Origin: Alnus glutinosa
Taxonomy: Eukaryota; Streptophyta; Magnoliopsida; Fagales; Betulaceae
Direction: 5' to 3'
Assembly: GCF_958979055.1 (NCBI RefSeq)
Contig: NC_084893.1
Coordinates: forward strand, 19,029,454-19,093,453
DNA: 64,000 bases
The notes beneath the pieces were generated by a model. That model saw nothing but the letters and a program-made list of their open reading frames with translations, made no database searches and had not been told where the DNA came from. The position numbers and the translations under genes were made by a program. Below, in pieces: positions 36,501-44,198 of this stretch (within the stretch, counting starts at the first letter, position 1; the number at the start of each line of letters is the position of its first letter).

Positions 36501-37141
36501 TTTGGTTTCCACAAAATTAAATCTATAGGGCTCTTCCAAGTTAAGGTTTCTCTGCTTGTATGGGTCCCATAATAGGACTTAAAATCTAAATTTCTTTTCC
36601 ATTCCCACATTTTCCAAGCCAACAAAAAGTGCTAGTTAGACAGACAGAGAGAGAGTGAAGAGGGAGTATTTTTGTTTACTTGGGTGCCAAATGACGAAAG
36701 ATAAAATGAAAGAACCCACATTACAATTTCTTTCTATCTTCCCATATTTCTCGGAAAATAAACAGAGCCACTTGAAAGCATATACATACGTATAACGAGA
36801 GGAAAAAAAAAAAAAAAGTATTCCTCGGAAACAAAACAACACAAATAAAAATGGTAGAGAAACAGAAACCAGAGAGAGAGAGAGAGAGAGGATTTTACAG
36901 GGCCATTGGCTTCGGACTCCTCGAACATCCACCGTTGTTCTCTGGGGACGAGAGAGAGGTCCTGGCACCGAACCTGGAAGCTCCGCTTGGTAAGAGGCAG
37001 CGAGGTCCGAATCGAGGGCTTTGACAATGCACAGGAGAACCCAAAAAAGGGGTTTTTTATAATGCTTTTCTCCTTCTTGTGAGAAGAAGAAGAAGCAAAC
37101 GAGGAGAACGTGACCGAAGACGAGACGCACAGGGACGCCAT
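23270..37141 (-). CDS. RPL13: Plastid 50S ribosomal protein L13, nuclear gene, four exons, complete
   Basis: Exons on the minus strand: 37141-36899 (243 nt), 35523-35338 (186), 32795-32625 (171), 23386-23270 (117, TAG). All introns are GT-AG and phase 0; the total is 717 nt and 238 residues, against about 241 in the Arabidopsis plastid L13. The first ~45 residues are Ser-rich and basic without acidic residues, as in a chloroplast transit peptide. A plastid-type extension leads to [16 protein letters not shown] (80-95). The L13 core follows: [81 protein letters not shown]13 is an early-assembling 23S rRNA-binding protein of the large subunit. Introns are 1,375, 2,542 and 9,238 bp; the last is inflated by transposons. 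The reading frame is undamaged, so the gene is probably functional. Confidence 0.95.
23387..25554. other. Distal part of L13 intron 3, low-complexity DNA
   Basis: Intronic, AT-rich, no nested gene seen. It includes a GAGC(C/T)-rich TE-like patch at about 24385-24500, an AT tract near 24745, a CACAC run near 25200-25230 and a 25-base poly-C run at 25263-25287. The 170-residue frame over 25098-25610 has no domain and crosses these simple repeats. Confidence 0.5.
25263..25287. repeat. 25-base poly-C homopolymer
   Basis: An uninterrupted C run next to CACCACACC repeats, inside L13 intron 3. The opposite strand (the gene's sense strand) carries poly-G. Confidence 0.9.
25555..26170 (+). mobile_element. 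3' fragment of a non-LTR (L1-type) retrotransposon
   Basis: Broken frames encode the zinc-binding region that follows reverse transcriptase in plant LINEs: [20 protein letters not shown] at 25580 onward, then [20 protein letters not shown], a CxxC...H...C pattern, then [20 protein letters not shown]. The end (GGGTTGCGCTCCTTGCACTT followed by AATAAAATAATAATAA) is a typical L1 3' terminus. Stops interrupt it and everything upstream is missing. It sits in L13 intron 3, antisense to the gene. Confidence 0.8.
26171..27526. other. L13 intron 3, no feature seen
   Basis: AT-rich intronic DNA between the two LINE-derived pieces. I see no coding or RNA gene. Confidence 0.5.
27527..27735 (+). mobile_element. 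5'-truncated LINE (about 209 bp) with target-site duplication
   Basis: The tail reads CTTTACGCTTTTTTAATAAA, then ACTTATC and poly-A, the L1 3' end. The 8-bp repeat ATAGTACA lies directly before it (27519-27526) and directly after the poly-A (27736-27743). It is in L13 intron 3, 21 bp before the copia element. Confidence 0.75.
27757..32499 (+). mobile_element. Ty1/copia LTR retrotransposon, full-length but decayed, inside L13 intron 3
   Basis: The left LTR is 27757-28069 (313 bp) and the right LTR 32286-32499 (214 bp); both start TGTTAAAGCACA and end TTATA. The duplication ATAAA flanks the element perfectly (27752-27756 and 32500-32504). TGGTATCAGAGC at 28070 is the initiator-Met primer site, and TTAAGGGGGGA at about 32275-32285 the polypurine tract. 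Gene order gag-IN-RT-RNaseH is copia. The left LTR has an extra 99 bp ending in a second copy of CTAGATAGAAACTCTTTCTA; the right LTR probably lost it by recombination between those copies. The element lies antisense to the L13 gene, so its LTR signals do not face the gene's transcription. Confidence 0.95.
28206..32330 (+). pseudogene. Decayed copia gag-pol polyprotein
   Basis: Homology can be followed in pieces. Gag: 28216-29187 with two in-frame stops (after 28428 and at 28807) and a zinc knuckle [14 protein letters not shown] (CX2CX4HX4C) near 29037. GAG-pre-integrase and integrase: 29212-30420, with LWHKR-like zinc region ([14 protein letters not shown]), stop at 29773, and a deletion with frameshift near 29950 that removes the second catalytic Asp region. 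Reverse transcriptase: 30790-31510, including [24 protein letters not shown] and the catalytic YVDDIII. A frameshift near 31510 and a stop at 31655 precede RNase H (31800-32260: [45 protein letters not shown]). The element cannot encode its own transposition. Confidence 0.9.
32500..32624. other. L13 intron 3 next to exon 3
   Basis: Short AT-rich intronic stretch between the copia element and the exon 3 splice donor (GTGAGT on the minus strand at 32619-32624). Confidence 0.7.
33093..33511. mobile_element. Mutator-like MITE in L13 intron 2
   Basis: The left end (GGGAGAACTTCACTTATAAT) and the reverse complement of the right end (GGGAAAACTCTTTGATCTTT) share about 85 bp, including TTGCAAAAAGGTACCT and GTCAATTTAGGGTAT. 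Flanks TAAATTTTT (33084-33092) and TAGATTTTT (33512-33520) form a 9-bp duplication with one mismatch, the length typical of Mutator. The body is non-coding with a palindromic CCCTCATTT/AAATAGGGG core. Confidence 0.8.
33534..33576. repeat. Compound GT/GA microsatellite
   Basis: About ten GT units followed by about ten GA units, in L13 intron 2. Confidence 0.9.
34582..34611 (-). mobile_element. 30-bp LINE-tail insertion with 9-bp target duplication
   Basis: A T-rich stretch ending TTTTTGATAAGT, the reverse complement of the L1 tail, is bracketed by CCTTCACTT at 34573-34581 and 34612-34620. The rest of L13 intron 2 (33577-35337) shows no other feature. Confidence 0.65.
36866..36898 (-). repeat. 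GA/CT repeat at the L13 intron 1 donor
   Basis: On the minus strand the donor GTAAAATC is followed at once by about ten CT units. Intron 1 otherwise (35524-36865) shows nothing notable. Confidence 0.7.
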
Positions 37142-37625
37142 CTCTCCCTCTCTCTCGCACTCGCTCTTGGCTCTGTATGTTTCGAGGATAAAAACGGATA
37201 AGAATGGCAGTGCCAAACGAAGAGTAAAAGTGCGGACACTCTTGTAGTTTTTATATGCCCATTTATTTCCCCAGGCATTTTAAAATGTTTTTCTTGACAT
37301 TTTTTTAAAAAAAAAAAAAAAAAAAAAGCCTAAAGTTGTGCCAAAAATGACTATTTTTTTATTATATTTCTATAAAACCCTTATTCTCTTAAAAATAAAA
37401 ATAAAAAATTAATTAAAAAAAAAAAACTAAACTAACTATTTTGTTAAACAAAAGAAAAAAGAAAAAAAATAGATAAATGTAAAACCAATCCTTCTTGTTG
37501 GCCTAAATTACAAATCGCTCCATGCGAAATAAAAAATATAAATAAATGCAAAAATATTCTATGCGATTGGCCTAGATTACAAATCAATTCATGTAATATA
37601 AAATATAATTTAGAGGTCCTCAAAC
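37142..37625. other. L13 upstream region
   Basis: The minus strand just upstream of the L13 ATG is GA-rich (about 37142-37175), likely 5' leader. Further away are an A-rich tract (37306-37327) and AT-rich DNA with two copies of TTGGCCTA(A/G)ATTACAAATC, probably MITE-derived. I see no clear TATA box. Confidence 0.4.
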
Positions 37626-37626
37626 A

Positions 37627-37803
37627 GGGGTGTAGCTAGGTGAAGGGTTAGGGGGGACCAAGCCCCAACCTTTTCCAAAAAAAAAAATAAAAAATTAAGT
37701 TTTACTCCTAATTTTTTTTTTTTAGTTTTTGCCCCCTTAAATTTCTTTCTTTTTTTTTTTTCAATTTGGTCCCTCCAAAGTCTAAAAGCTGGCTTCGCCC
37801 ATG
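37627..37803. mobile_element. Small hAT-like MITE
   Basis: Starts CAGGGGTGTAGCTAGG and ends with CTGGCTTCGCCCATG, a weak inverted pair of the CAGGGG...CCCATG kind, with AAGCCCC and CCCTTAAATT blocks inside. No clear 8-bp duplication, so the class is tentative. Confidence 0.4.
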
Positions 37804-38520
37804 TGAATCTCAAGGTAAGCCAAAATAACAATTTAATTCATACAGTCAAATTTCTTTGAAACACTTGACGGATTCTGTTAATGTGTCACGTCAGCACCAA
37901 TAGAATGATAACATTTATCACTCTTAATAAAAAAAAAAAGTAAATATATTAAAATTAAAAACTTAAAAAATTAAAAAATTAAATTTTTTTTATTAAAAAA
38001 GAAGAAGAAAGGGGAAAAAGGGGTGGCGGGGAGGGGGTGGCTCGCATGTGATAGTGTTTTCTGTCCTTTGAAAACATATTGTAGCTAATAAGGTAAACAC
38101 CGATATTTTAGAAACATATAAAAGTATACTATGTACTTGTGAATGTATATAAGCATTCCAATCTACCGCTTGGAATTGCATACATACAAGCTCATCTACA
38201 ACATATTACTTTTATACTAAGTAGTTCAACCATACACGTATACAAGCGTTCCTACTTGGGAAATGCTAGCATACAAGTACGTCCAAGCAAAAGCACATGG
38301 CATCAAGCATAACTACACAGAAATACAAGTATTTCCAAACTTTGGGAAACACAAGTACCCTAGCACAATCAAGCTTGATGCCTTAAAAACATCTTATGCA
38401 ATCTAGCATGAAAACCAATACAAATTATCATGAATACATCTTAAACATCACATAAATCAATGCTATGCATGCTTAACATTTATTCTATTTGGTTTCTGTT
38501 TTTTTATGCTATTTGCCAAT
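37804..38520. other. Intergenic AT-rich DNA, repeat-derived
   Basis: No gene seen. It leads into the minisatellite at 38520 and may belong to the same unclassified repetitive element that continues to about 40420. Confidence 0.4.
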
Positions 38521-38522
38521 TG

Positions 38523-39050
38523 TTGTGGGACTCGAACCCCCCGATCTTATTTTTGATATTATTTGACGTTTGCCGTGGGACTTAAATCCCCAGTCTTGTC
38601 TCGGATATTAATTGCCAGTTGCTGTGGAACTCAAAACCCTCGGTTTTATTTATTTGTCGTGGGACTTGAACCTCTGGTCTTATTTATTTACCGTTGTCGT
38701 AGGACTCAAACCCTCCAATCTTGTTTATTTGCTGTGAGACTTGAACCCTTAGTCTTATTTATCTACCGTTGCCGTGGGACTCAAACCCTCCAATTATGTT
38801 TATTTGTTGTGGGACTTGAAACCCTGGTCTTATTTATCTACTGTTGTCGTGGGACTTGAACCCCTAGTCTTATTTATCTACCGTTGTTGTGAGACTCAAA
38901 CACTCCAGTCTTGTTTATTTGTCGTGGGACTTGAACCTTTGGTCTTATTTATTTACCGTTGTCATGGGACTCAAACCCTCTGATCTTGTTTATCTATCAT
39001 TGCTGTGGGACTCAAACCCTCGGTCTTGTTTACCTGCCGTTGCTTCATGC
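38523..39050. repeat. Degenerate tandem array of about 13 units with tRNA box-B-like core
   Basis: Units start with variants of GTGGGACTCGAACCC, followed by GTCTTATTTATCTACC or a shorter spacer. Unit starts lie at about 38526, 38574, 38623, 38658, 38699, 38735, 38775, 38810, 38849, 38888, 38923, 38963 and 39005. After the first three, spacing mostly alternates between about 35 and 40 bp, so the higher-order unit is about 75 bp. On the minus strand the core reads GGGTTCGAGTCCC, close to the RNA polymerase III box B consensus. Open frames across the array are repeat artefacts. Confidence 0.85.
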
Positions 39051-40420
39051 TTAAATCAATATACATGTACATTTCATGATCATGCAATTTAACACACAAC
39101 TTTCTCATAAAACATGAACACTTCATCTATTTAGATTCTCAATACAAATCATGTAAAACATGCCATTTTCTCAATCACAATTTGCATAATTTAAATCTCA
39201 ACCGCAGCAGGCAATAAAACTCTTCAAAACATATCCCAAATCCAGCATACAATAAAACTCAATTAAAACAAATATCAATTCATGTTTGTCATTTAAAACA
39301 CATAAAAAAAACTTTATCAAAGCACACTTCAAAACATGCTTTCATATTCACATCTCAACATACTTGAAAGTAATTAAAATTATCCAAAACACATAATCAA
39401 CATATTGTCAGTTCATTATAAAATTAACATATTATTTCATTTCTATAAAATTCATAAAACATAATAACTTTTCTCAGTGAGTAGAATACTCACCTTTGGC
39501 TACGCGGATATTGAACTCAACTATGGTTTCCTAGCCAATGACTTGCAATGTATCACTAAAAATTAACACACTGCACAACACTTAGCATTTTCTAACACTA
39601 GACTTCACATTTAGTTCTTAAATTGCTCAAGAGTTAGACCCATGGAAAAGCTATAGAATTTTTAGGGTTCCAATCAACTACTCAACAATAATAAACACTA
39701 ACCCATAAGATAATCTTAAGGTTAAACACTTAAAATCACAACTTAAACAATTACCAAAAAAGCTAGAGTTTTGGAAAACTTACCAAAATTTGTCCAAGCG
39801 CAACCTGAAGCTTGAAGAACGTTTAGGAAGTTTCAAAACGTGCAAAACCTAAAGAATATTGGAAGATTAAACTAAATCTTCTCAGAATCAACTCAAAAAT
39901 TCAAAAGACAAGGGTTTACAAAATTACCTCAATTCAATCGGTAGAAACGAAGATCGAGCTTTGTAGATCACGTTTTTAGGTTAGATTTAAGGTTGGGGGC
40001 TTGGATCTTCATGGATCAAGGGTTTTAGGTGAAAACTCAAGAGAAAATCGTGTAAGGGGTGGAAATTTCCAGAAGAAATAAGCTAAAATGGCTCATTTTC
40101 GCTTTTATATCGCCTGCTATCCGGACGAGGTAAGTGGCTATTCGGACGCACGTGCTGAAAAACTACTTACGCAGTTTCTGTGGCTGCTGTCCGGACAGGG
40201 GTTGTGCCTGTCTGGACACAACCTCCAAGGAGTGAATTTTCACTCCCTGGAGGTCCCGTCTGGACGCGACTTCCCGAAACATGATTTTACGCATTTTCTA
40301 AGTGTTTTCAACTTGTTTTCTTGTCATTTTACCAATTCTAATTATTTACTTATTTCAATTTACATTTTAAATACCCAAGTAATGTCTCAGACATTACATA
40401 ATTTCTTGCCATATTATTAA
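39051..40420. other. Unclassified repeat-like region, possibly LTR-derived
   Basis: Non-coding. It contains a run of CCGGACG/TGTCTGGACGC motifs at 40125-40270 and ends AATGTCTCAGACATTACA, a self-complementary terminus of the kind seen at LTR ends. I found no matching second LTR, so a solo LTR or remnant is only a guess. The 110-residue frame at 40088 has no domain. Confidence 0.3.
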
Positions 40421-40799
40421 TAGTGACACGTGTCCTCATTTTATTGGTACTAACGTGGCACACTAACGAAAACCGTCAAATTTTTAACGGAATTTGACTG
40501 CAGGGAGTAATTTAGTTTTATAAATGTATATTTTTGATATATTGATAATTTTTTTAGTAAGAGTGACACATGTCATCATTTTGTTAGTGTTGACATTGAC
40601 ATTAACAGAACCCGTGAAGCATTTTGACGGAATTTAACTAAAATGACTAAATTGTTATTTTTTGCCTACCTTCAAAACCTTTGAATTATTTTTTATACCG
40701 TATCGAACAATTTGTAATTTAAGCCAACCATATAAATTGATTTTGCATTTTTCTTTTTTTAAAAATAATAAAAAGTTTGGTTTAGTTTAGGTTTTTTTT

Positions 40800-40800
40800 T

Positions 40801-40876
<76 letters not shown>
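40800..40876. repeat. AT microsatellite
   Basis: About 35 TA units. A second tract of about 18 units lies at 41119-41153. The DNA around them (40421-41210) is AT-rich with MITE-like pieces and no gene. Confidence 0.9.
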
Positions 40877-40879
<3 letters not shown>

Positions 40880-41112
40880 ATAGGGGTATTCTAGGAATAT
40901 TTCAATAAAAGTGGCATTTTTGATACACTTTGGTAGTTTAATGGGTCACATTAGTACACTTGAAAATTCAATGAGTTATTTTGAAATTGGCTATTAGTTC
41001 ATGGACTTTTTTTTTTTTTTATATATATTTTTTCTCAAATTTTTAGGTTATTTCATATTAATATTTTTATGTTGTAAATAAAAATTGATTTTTATAGGTT
41101 AATATGATTGAA

Positions 41113-41157
<45 letters not shown>

Positions 41158-41216
41158 TAAAACAAATATTGTAAATTAATGAATGGTAAGATTGTTCCAA
41201 AATTTTCTTAATTAAA

Positions 41217-41345
41217 ACATAGCCGTTTTTAACTCAAAGTTGTTGAAGCAAACATTTCTTTTGTGGTTTCCTGCTTTACGCAGTTTAAGGGCAGGGGGAA
41301 CGTCTCCACATCTATGCAAGCTGGTTCTTGACGGAAGCCCAGCAA
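41217..41345 (-). repeat. Arm of a degenerate ~110-bp inverted repeat (partner at 43346-43455)
   Basis: The minus strand here reads TGCTGGGCTTCCGTCAAGAA, then CATAGATGTGGAG, CCCTTAAAC, CAGGAAACCACAA and CAACTTTGAGTT, matching the same order on the plus strand at 43346-43455 with some divergence. Function unknown. The frame on the minus strand up to 41571 has no recognisable domain. Confidence 0.6.
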
Positions 41346-41486
41346 TAGAGACAAAGATTCTTCTTCTTGCCCAGATTAGTCTTAGGTTGGGTTGAGTCTT
41401 GGTGGGAGTCATGTGAAAGTCAAAATTATTCTCGTTGTTGATCTGGGTCACACTTTCTTCACCACTTGCATTTCTTTCTCTTCTTA

Positions 41487-42336
41487 GAACACTAGTAGCA
41501 GATGCTATATAAGTGGTTCCCTTCCCTAAAATGAGGAAAATTTTAAAAAAAATTACAAAAAAACAAGCCACAGCAGTTGCCCTATTTAAAGGTCCATCCT
41601 TGGGGAGCTACAGTGCTACCCAATAGTCCAAGCTGATAATCGATGACCCCTAGTCGCACGTCGACATTTACCACGTGCGACTCCTCTCTCCGCCATGTGA
41701 CGGCCCTGGACCTCTCCAGGTTCAATCTCCGACGCCCTTTCACGGGACCTCGGCCATTTGCGCTTCCTCTCCAACCTTTCGTTGCCGCCAACCAGCTCTC
41801 CGGGCCCATCCCCGGCGAGTTCTCGTCTCTCTCAGTGTTCAATCTCTCTGGAGCGCTCTCCCCGTACCTCGACCATCTGCGCTTTCTCTCCAACCTCTTG
41901 TCGCCACCAACCAGCTCTCTGGGCCCCTCCTCGTCCTCCACAACAAGCTAAGCAACACCATCCTCAGTTGGGAATTTTTCGAGAAAGTCACATTTCCCAG
42001 TCAAATATTTCCCGAGAAAATCCTCTAGTCTTTGAATTTCTTTCCAGATTGTTTCTAGTAATTTTGAGGTTCTCTTTTTATATTATTGTTTTGATTGCAA
42101 TTGAAGGTCAAGGAGCTCGAGAAATTCAGAAATGGCACCTTTCAGAATAAAGTGTAAAGAATAAAAGAAAAAAGAAAAAAGAAGAACTAAAAGATAAAAA
42201 AATATTATTTTAATATATAGGAAAATATAAAGGGAAGTTGTTGTGGGATGTTTTTATATAGGGAAAAAAATGTGATTTGATTTTCTAAATTTTCCTTAAA
42301 TTAGGAAAAATAATTGAGAATCTGTTGCTACTGCTC
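41487..42336. mobile_element. 850-bp TIR element carrying an LRR receptor-kinase fragment (Pack-type)
   Basis: The inverted ends are GAACACTAGTAGCAGATGC and (right, reverse complement) GAGCAGTAGCAACAGATTC. TTA flanks both sides (41484-41486 and 42337-42339), again a PIF/Harbinger-size duplication. The centre (41640-41955) holds a GC-richer, host-derived coding fragment; the outer parts are AT-rich. A diverged relative lies at about 60791-61787. Confidence 0.75.
41690..41952 (+). pseudogene. LRR receptor-like kinase ectodomain fragment (BAM-like), broken
   Basis: Across shifting frames the sequence reads RHVTALDLSRFNL, LGHLRFLSNLSL, VAANQLSGPIPGEFSSLS and LDHLRFLSNLL. This is the first leucine-rich repeats of CLAVATA1/BAM-type receptor kinases (CDSRRHVTALDLSGLNLSGTLSP, AANQLSGPIP). 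At least two frameshifts are present, and the HLRFLSNL block occurs twice, so the captured piece has been duplicated or rearranged. Not functional. Confidence 0.7.
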
Positions 42337-42339
42337 TTA

Positions 42340-43345
42340 GTGCTTATCAAAGTACTACACAAGAAAGTTGGTGTGAGAAAGTTTCTTTTCTAAGGGGAGA
42401 ACGTTGGGTTTCTTTCTATTTCTGTTTTTGACAAACGAAGAGGAAAAAATGGGTCTTTCTCTTTCTTTGTTTCCTCTGCATTTGTTGAAAATGAATGAAA
42501 AAAATGAGTTTCTGATTTTGTATTTGATGAATAAAGAGTAACAAAATGGGTCTCTCTCTCTTCGACCAACAAAGGAGGGTGGGTTTTTCCATTTTTTTTT
42601 TTCCTTTGAACATGAGAGGCCTTCTTGTCAATAAAGGGGTTAATAAAAGGCAAAAGACAAAAAATCCACTCATTCTTCACACAATAATTGTTTTTTTCCT
42701 TGCCAACTTAGCCAACTTTACCAAGAGAGCTCCAACACCCGATTAAAGGGCAAAAACATACAAAGGCAACCATAAATGGAGGCATAAATTTTTATAGGCA
42801 AGGTCGATGGCAAAAAAAAAAAAAAAAAAAAAATTAATAGGGATCAATAGATTAAATTTTTATTTTTTACATTATATTTTTTTTATTTTTTACAATTTTT
42901 ATTTTCAAACCTTATAAATTTTTTCTTTTTTTAAGAAATTGGTGGGCCATGGTCCCCGCCAGCCCCGCCCTCCTCCCTCCCTCCCTCACTGAAGGCAACC
43001 ATCTTACCTTCCTGCTAAGAGACCATTCAAATTGCCCAGTAGCATTTGAAGCAAATCCAAATTCATTGGCTTGCAGAGAATAAAAGGTTTAAAGTCGAAA
43101 ACTCCAAAACGGCAAGCTGCATGAACCACCAGACGGGATTGCTAGAACACCGAGAAGGGACTACCGGACTGAAGCAAGTTAAATAGGGAAGAAAGCTGAA
43201 CTGGATCTTCGGTTCATCGGGAATTCTGAGCAGTGGGTCTTTTGAGCATGGGTATTTCGAACACCGGGTCTTCAAAGCACAGGTCTCCTAAGAACTAAGT
43301 CTTTTAAGTGTGGGTCTTTCGCTTGACCCCTGAGGCGTCACCTCC
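42340..43345. other. Intergenic, low-complexity DNA with short tandem repeats
   Basis: No gene seen; open frames of 66-96 residues are T/A-rich without domains. About 42810-42990 carries an A-run and a GGCCATGGTCCCCGCC block like hAT subterminal DNA. 43221-43325 holds about six degenerate 15-16-bp units (GGGTCTTTTGAGCAT and variants). Confidence 0.45.
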
Positions 43346-43455
43346 ATTGTTGGACTTGCTCCAAGAACCAAGTTTCCATAGATGTGGAGAAGCAAGACAC
43401 ACTACCCTTAAACGGCGTCAGACAGGAAACCACAAGCAGACAACTTTGAGTTTTA
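43346..43455 (+). repeat. Partner arm of the inverted repeat at 41217-41345
   Basis: Contains TTGGACTTGCTCCAAGAACC, CATAGATGTGGAG, CCCTTAAAC, CAGGAAACCACAA and CAACTTTGAGTT in the same order as the minus strand at 41345-41217. Confidence 0.6.
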
Positions 43456-43539
43456 AATGATCACGTTTTGATTATAAGGATTTTGAAACAATCTGAGCCG
43501 TTCCTTAAATTTACAGCATCTGTACTGTAGTTTTAAGCC

Positions 43540-44110
43540 AAATCCCACGTGAACTACCCCTCATTTGGGGTCAACGCTTTTTGTAATGATTCTTACACGA
43601 TTCTTATATAATTTTTATACAATTCTAACTAATTTTTTTTATGATCAATCAGTGGATTTATTTTCCTACATGTGAGCCTTAAATATTCAATGGTTGATCT
43701 TAAAAAAAAAGTTGTTATAATTGTGCAAGAGTTAGTGCAAGAAAAGTACTACACACACGTGTGTGTGTGTGTGTGTGTACCAACTAAATTTCTTGCTTGT
43801 ATATTTATATATATAAACCAACTAAATTTCTTGCTTGATTACGGAATAAGCTACTTACCATGTGCAAACCGTGTAATTGTTCTCAATTACAATATTGAGT
43901 TTCTTCAAAAATGAATAATCATTTCCTTAAGATAACTATAATTTATTTTTCTCAAATTTCAGTAGAGTGTGAACCAAGCTAACAGCTAAGGAGAAATTAT
44001 TGTACTTCTTTTTATAGGTTAATTTTTTATTTGTCAAAAGTCATTTAATTGTTTCCTTTTTCCTTGTAAATCTGTTATGTTTATTATATATACTCGGATC
44101 TTAATTTCTC
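43540..44110 (-). repeat. Segment D: inverted copy of the segment B/C flank, directly downstream of UGT88
   Basis: Read on the minus strand it matches 9700-10090 (segment B) and 17740-18060 (segment C): AACAGATTTACAAGGAAAAA, CTTAGCTGTTAGCTTGGTTC, AACAATTACACGGTTTGCAC and TTCCGTAATCAAGCAAGAAA, ending GACCCCAAATGAGGGG...TTCACGTG. It starts about 90 bp past the UGT88 stop codon, so it is the gene's 3' flank. A GT tract lies at 43757-43780. Confidence 0.8.
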
Positions 44111-44198
44111 AAAGTTGCTAAACATATCGAAAAGGAAAAACATAATAATAAAAAAGTGCTTACATATATTTATATATTATGGTACTGCAATAGATCCA

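Noticed and set aside
38523..39050. Possible CRISPR-like regular repeat array
   Set aside because: Repeats and spacers are both degenerate copies of each other; eukaryotic context; it is a minisatellite.
38563..39092. Overlapping plus-strand frames (LEPLVLFIYRCRGTQTLQ repeats)
   Set aside because: Products of the minisatellite, which is open because unit spacing happens to keep frame.
40088..40420. 110-residue frame starting MAHFRFYIACYPDE
   Set aside because: Lies in repeat-like DNA with CCGGACG motifs, has no domain, and ends in a T-rich stretch.
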